Part shown: positions 6,214 through 7,818 of the stretch, piece after piece | How the letters are laid out: every line of letters begins with the position of its first letter | How positions within the stretch are numbered: position 1 is the first letter of the stretch | DNA from: Limnochordia bacterium | Lineage (GTDB): Bacteria > Bacillota > Limnochordia > DUMW01 | DNA length: 7,818 nt | Assembly (NCBI GenBank): GCA_023230925.1 | Contig: JALNWK010000085.1 | Location: 1-7,818 of the forward strand | Direction: 5' to 3' | Program-made: the position numbers and the translations under genes | The notes under the pieces: generated by a model | Seen by the model: only the letters and a program-made list of their open reading frames with translations | What the model was told of the DNA's origin: nothing | Databases searched by the model: none

Positions 6214-7368
6214 ATGGAAAATCTCATTAAAGCTTATAACACCCGTTTTGGCCCTGCAGAGGAACTCTTCCGGGCCAGGGGTCCCGGACGGGTGAACATT
6301 ATTGGAGAACATACAGATTATAACGATGGTTTTGTCCTACCCATTGCTATTGACCGAGCGATTACCATTGTCGGAACAAGAAGGGCAGATCGTCAAGTAC
6401 AGGCCTATTCCTTAGACTTCAATGAATTGACCCAGTTTTCCCTCGACGAAATCGAGCCTTCGCGCAGGGAACCATGGAGCAATTACATTAGAGGTGTCCT
6501 GTTGTATATGCAGGAGCAATTTGAGCTTCCGGGAATGAATCTAATCGTCTCCGGTAATATTCCCCGGGGAGCAGGTTTGTCCTCTTCAGCAGGCTTTGAA
6601 GTAGCAACGGCTATGTTTGCTGAAGCAGTAGGCGGTTTCTCCATGGATCCGGTGGAAATGGTCAAACTGTGTCAACGGGCAGAGAACGAGTTTGTGGGAG
6701 TCAATTGCGGTATTATGGATCAGTTCATCTCCCGCCTTGGCAAAGCTGACTGCGCCCTCTTCTTAGACTGTCGTTCCTTAGAATATGAACTTGTTCCTAT
6801 GACCCTTGGCGACCATGCCTTTGTTGTCACCAATTCAGCAGTAAGGCGGGGATTGGTAGACTCGGAGTATAATAAACGACGGGCCGAATGTGAAGAGGGT
6901 GTATCTATTCTGAGTACCGTCCTACCAGGTATTCAGAAGCTAAGGGATGTCACCGTAGAGGATTTCGAAAAACATCGGGGACTTCTATCACCCACAGTGG
7001 CTAAACGTTGCGAACACGTGGTTTGGGAGAATCAGAGGGTTCACGACACAGTGAAAGCCTTCAAGGCCCATGATCTAGCAGGAGCTGGTATGTTGATGAA
7101 TGAGTCCCATGATAGTTTGCGGGATCTTTACGAAGTAAGCTGCAAGGAACTGGACATTCTTACAGAAATTGCTCGAAAAGCACCTGGTGTATTGGGTTCC
7201 CGCATGACAGGAGCTGGCTTTGGTGGATGTACGATCACCCTAGTCGCTCAAGATCACCTCACCCAACTCTGCGATAATATCGAGAGGGACTATCCCGCAA
7301 GAACAGGACTAAAGCCGGAAATATATATCTGCGCAGCAGCAGACGGTGCCAGTGCTAGCAAACTATAA
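6214..7368 (+). CDS. galK: Galactokinase
   Basis: Phosphorylates alpha-D-galactose to galactose-1-phosphate with ATP, the entry step of the Leloir pathway; GHMP kinase superfamily, cytoplasmic. At 384 residues it matches bacterial galactokinases. Seen: the galactokinase signature GRVNIIGEHTDYNDG (25-39, substrate contacts R26, E32, D35); the GHMP ATP-binding loop PRGAGLSSSAG (117-127); GIMDQF with the catalytic base D169; and the C-terminal GHMP motif GSRMTGAGFGGC (328-339). The ATG at 6214 has a CGGAGGT site (6201-6207) at 6 bases. It is the last gene of the operon and is followed within 7 bases by a long-stem hairpin without a U-tract. Nothing suggests damage or divergence from its neighbours. 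Confidence 0.98.
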   Translation: MENLIKAYNTRFGPAEELFRARGPGRVNIIGEHTDYNDGFVLPIAIDRAITIVGTRRADRQVQAYSLDFNELTQFSLDEIEPSRREPWSNYIRGVLLYMQEQFELPGMNLIVSGNIPRGAGLSSSAGFEVATAMFAEAVGGFSMDPVEMVKLCQRAENEFVGVNCGIMDQFISRLGKADCALFLDCRSLEYELVPMTLGDHAFVVTNSAVRRGLVDSEYNKRRAECEEGVSILSTVLPGIQKLRDVTVEDFEKHRGLLSPTVAKRCEHVVWENQRVHDTVKAFKAHDLAGAGMLMNESHDSLRDLYEVSCKELDILTEIARKAPGVLGSRMTGAGFGGCTITLVAQDHLTQLCDNIERDYPARTGLKPEIYICAAADGASASKL

Positions 7369-7374
7369 AGTCTT

Positions 7375-7417
7375 CGGTAAGGTAATCTGCGGTCATCAAG
7401 TCTGCGTTACCTTACCG
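7375..7417 (+). terminator. Hairpin after galK, possible operon end (no U-tract)
   Basis: Perfect 11-bp arms CGGTAAGGTAA (7375-7385) and TTACCTTACCG (7407-7417) enclose a 21-base loop, starting 7 bases after the galK stop. No T-run follows, so it does not fit an intrinsic terminator. It could instead protect the 3' end or pause RNA polymerase. A small GGTAT/ATACC hairpin (7417-7421 with 7426-7430) abuts and slightly overlaps the 3' arm. Confidence 0.45.
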
Positions 7418-7461
7418 GTATCCCCATACCACCTCATTACGCTTGAAACCGTAAGTTCATC

Positions 7462-7491
7462 TTTACATATATTGCCACTCTATGGTATACT
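7462..7491 (+). promoter_or_regulatory. Sigma-A-like promoter reading towards the right edge
   Basis: TTTACA (7462-7467, 5 of 6 to TTGACA), an 18-base spacer and TATACT (7486-7491, 5 of 6 to TATAAT). It is better than anything seen upstream of galE. It would transcribe the gene-poor right end, so it probably serves a gene or RNA that begins in or beyond that stretch. Confidence 0.6.
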
Positions 7492-7628
7492 TTACTCGAA
7501 ACAAGACCTCATCAGAGATCTCTCGGAAAGTAAATGCTAATTGGGAATATATGGAAACCGCATGATGAAATGAAGTAGTTTCGCTTTGCACCTTGACAAC
7601 TTCATAGGCAAATTAGTCAGGTGGTTGA

Positions 7629-7781
7629 TCTTGCCCTAAAAAAGGGTACGTTGAAGTAGAACCGGATGGACCACCGATTCTGGTAAATGGTGGTAATAGA
7701 CTGTCCTTATGCTATTTGATTCATGATGACCGTAGCATAAGAGAAGAAGGAAAATTGCTTGTCCTTAATCTGAGCATCTAG
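7629..7781 (+). pseudogene. Possible frameshifted protein remnant, unidentified
   Basis: The frame from 7629 is open to a TAG at 7779-7781 but has no start or ribosome site. It reads as protein-like sequence, including VEVEPDGPPILVNGG and REEGKLLVLNL. The frame one base away just upstream (from 7621) reads VVDLALKKG and would join it after a single-base insertion near 7648, giving LKKGYVEVEPDG. Further upstream that frame has stops. This may be a decayed gene, low-quality sequence at a contig end, or chance. I do not recognise the family. Confidence 0.25.
7706..7741. repeat. 9-bp perfect inverted repeat near the right edge
   Basis: CTTATGCTA (7706-7714) and TAGCATAAG (7733-7741) enclose an 18-base spacer. 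No T-run follows on either strand. It lies inside the possible protein remnant. It could be an operator or a hairpin; the function is unknown. Confidence 0.35.
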
Positions 7782-7818
7782 ATGGACGTTGATGCCTGCA
7801 AGTGTTATTCGAGCAAAA

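Larger units (their letters stand above)
7369..7818. other. Gene-poor 450-base right end
   Basis: No intact gene with a start, ribosome site and recognisable product was found on either strand. The stretch holds the post-galK hairpin, a sigma-A-like promoter, a perfect 10-bp palindrome AGAGATCTCT (7514-7523) about 22 bases past the -10, a 7-bp inverted repeat ATGAAGT/ACTTCAT (7570-7576 and 7599-7605), a 9-bp inverted repeat at 7706-7741, and a possible frameshifted protein remnant near 7629-7781. No tandem repeats, CRISPR units or tRNA were seen. Confidence 0.6.

Noticed and set aside
7346..7540. 64-codon plus-strand ORF covering the galK end and the following hairpin
   Set aside because: It begins inside galK in another frame, has no ribosome site, contains the inverted repeat and the promoter, and its composition is not protein-like.
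7541..7620. CRISPR leader or 16S-23S spacer-like sequence (CACCTTGACAACTTCATAG)
   Set aside because: The phrase resembles such elements, but there is no repeat array, rRNA or tRNA next to it, so the likeness is unsupported.

Overview
The window reads as ordinary chromosomal DNA of a Gram-positive, Firmicutes-like anaerobe, probably an uncultivated Clostridia- or Limnochordia-type lineage. This is inference from strong AAGGAGG-type ribosome binding sites, GTG/TTG start usage, near-consensus housekeeping promoters, a transcription attenuator in front of metG, and the metG-tatD neighbourhood typical of Firmicutes (metS-yabD in Bacillus). No mobile element, CRISPR array, tRNA or rRNA was recognised.

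Layout: (1) 1-972, plus strand: a sugar-1-phosphate nucleotidyltransferase with a C-terminal hexapeptide-repeat tail. Its N-terminal coding sequence is cut by the window edge and seems frame-scrambled over the first ~100 bases. (2) 962-3807, minus strand: metG (methionyl-tRNA synthetase) followed by tatD (metal-dependent DNase). tatD converges on gene 1 with an 11-base overlap. (3) 3808-4087: a divergent intergenic region with a strong metG promoter and a ~160-nt metG leader that can fold into mutually exclusive anti-antiterminator, antiterminator and intrinsic-terminator structures. (4) 4088-7368, plus strand: a tight Leloir-pathway operon galE - small Cys-rich ORF - galT - galK. The 42-codon small ORF lies between galE and galT and overlaps the galT start by 8 bases. 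(5) 7369-7818: ~450 bases with no convincing intact gene. It holds a hairpin without a U-tract just after galK, a good sigma-A-type promoter, several short inverted repeats and a possible frameshifted protein remnant.

How the genes work together: GalK phosphorylates galactose, GalT exchanges it onto UDP-glucose, and GalE regenerates UDP-glucose, feeding galactose into glucose-1-phosphate. The nucleotidyltransferase at the left edge could act on glucose-1-phosphate, but metG and tatD on the other strand separate it from the gal operon, so the link is only suggestive. The items most worth a second look are the metG attenuator, which lacks visible T-box or SAM-riboswitch hallmarks, and the small CCxCxC protein embedded in the gal operon.
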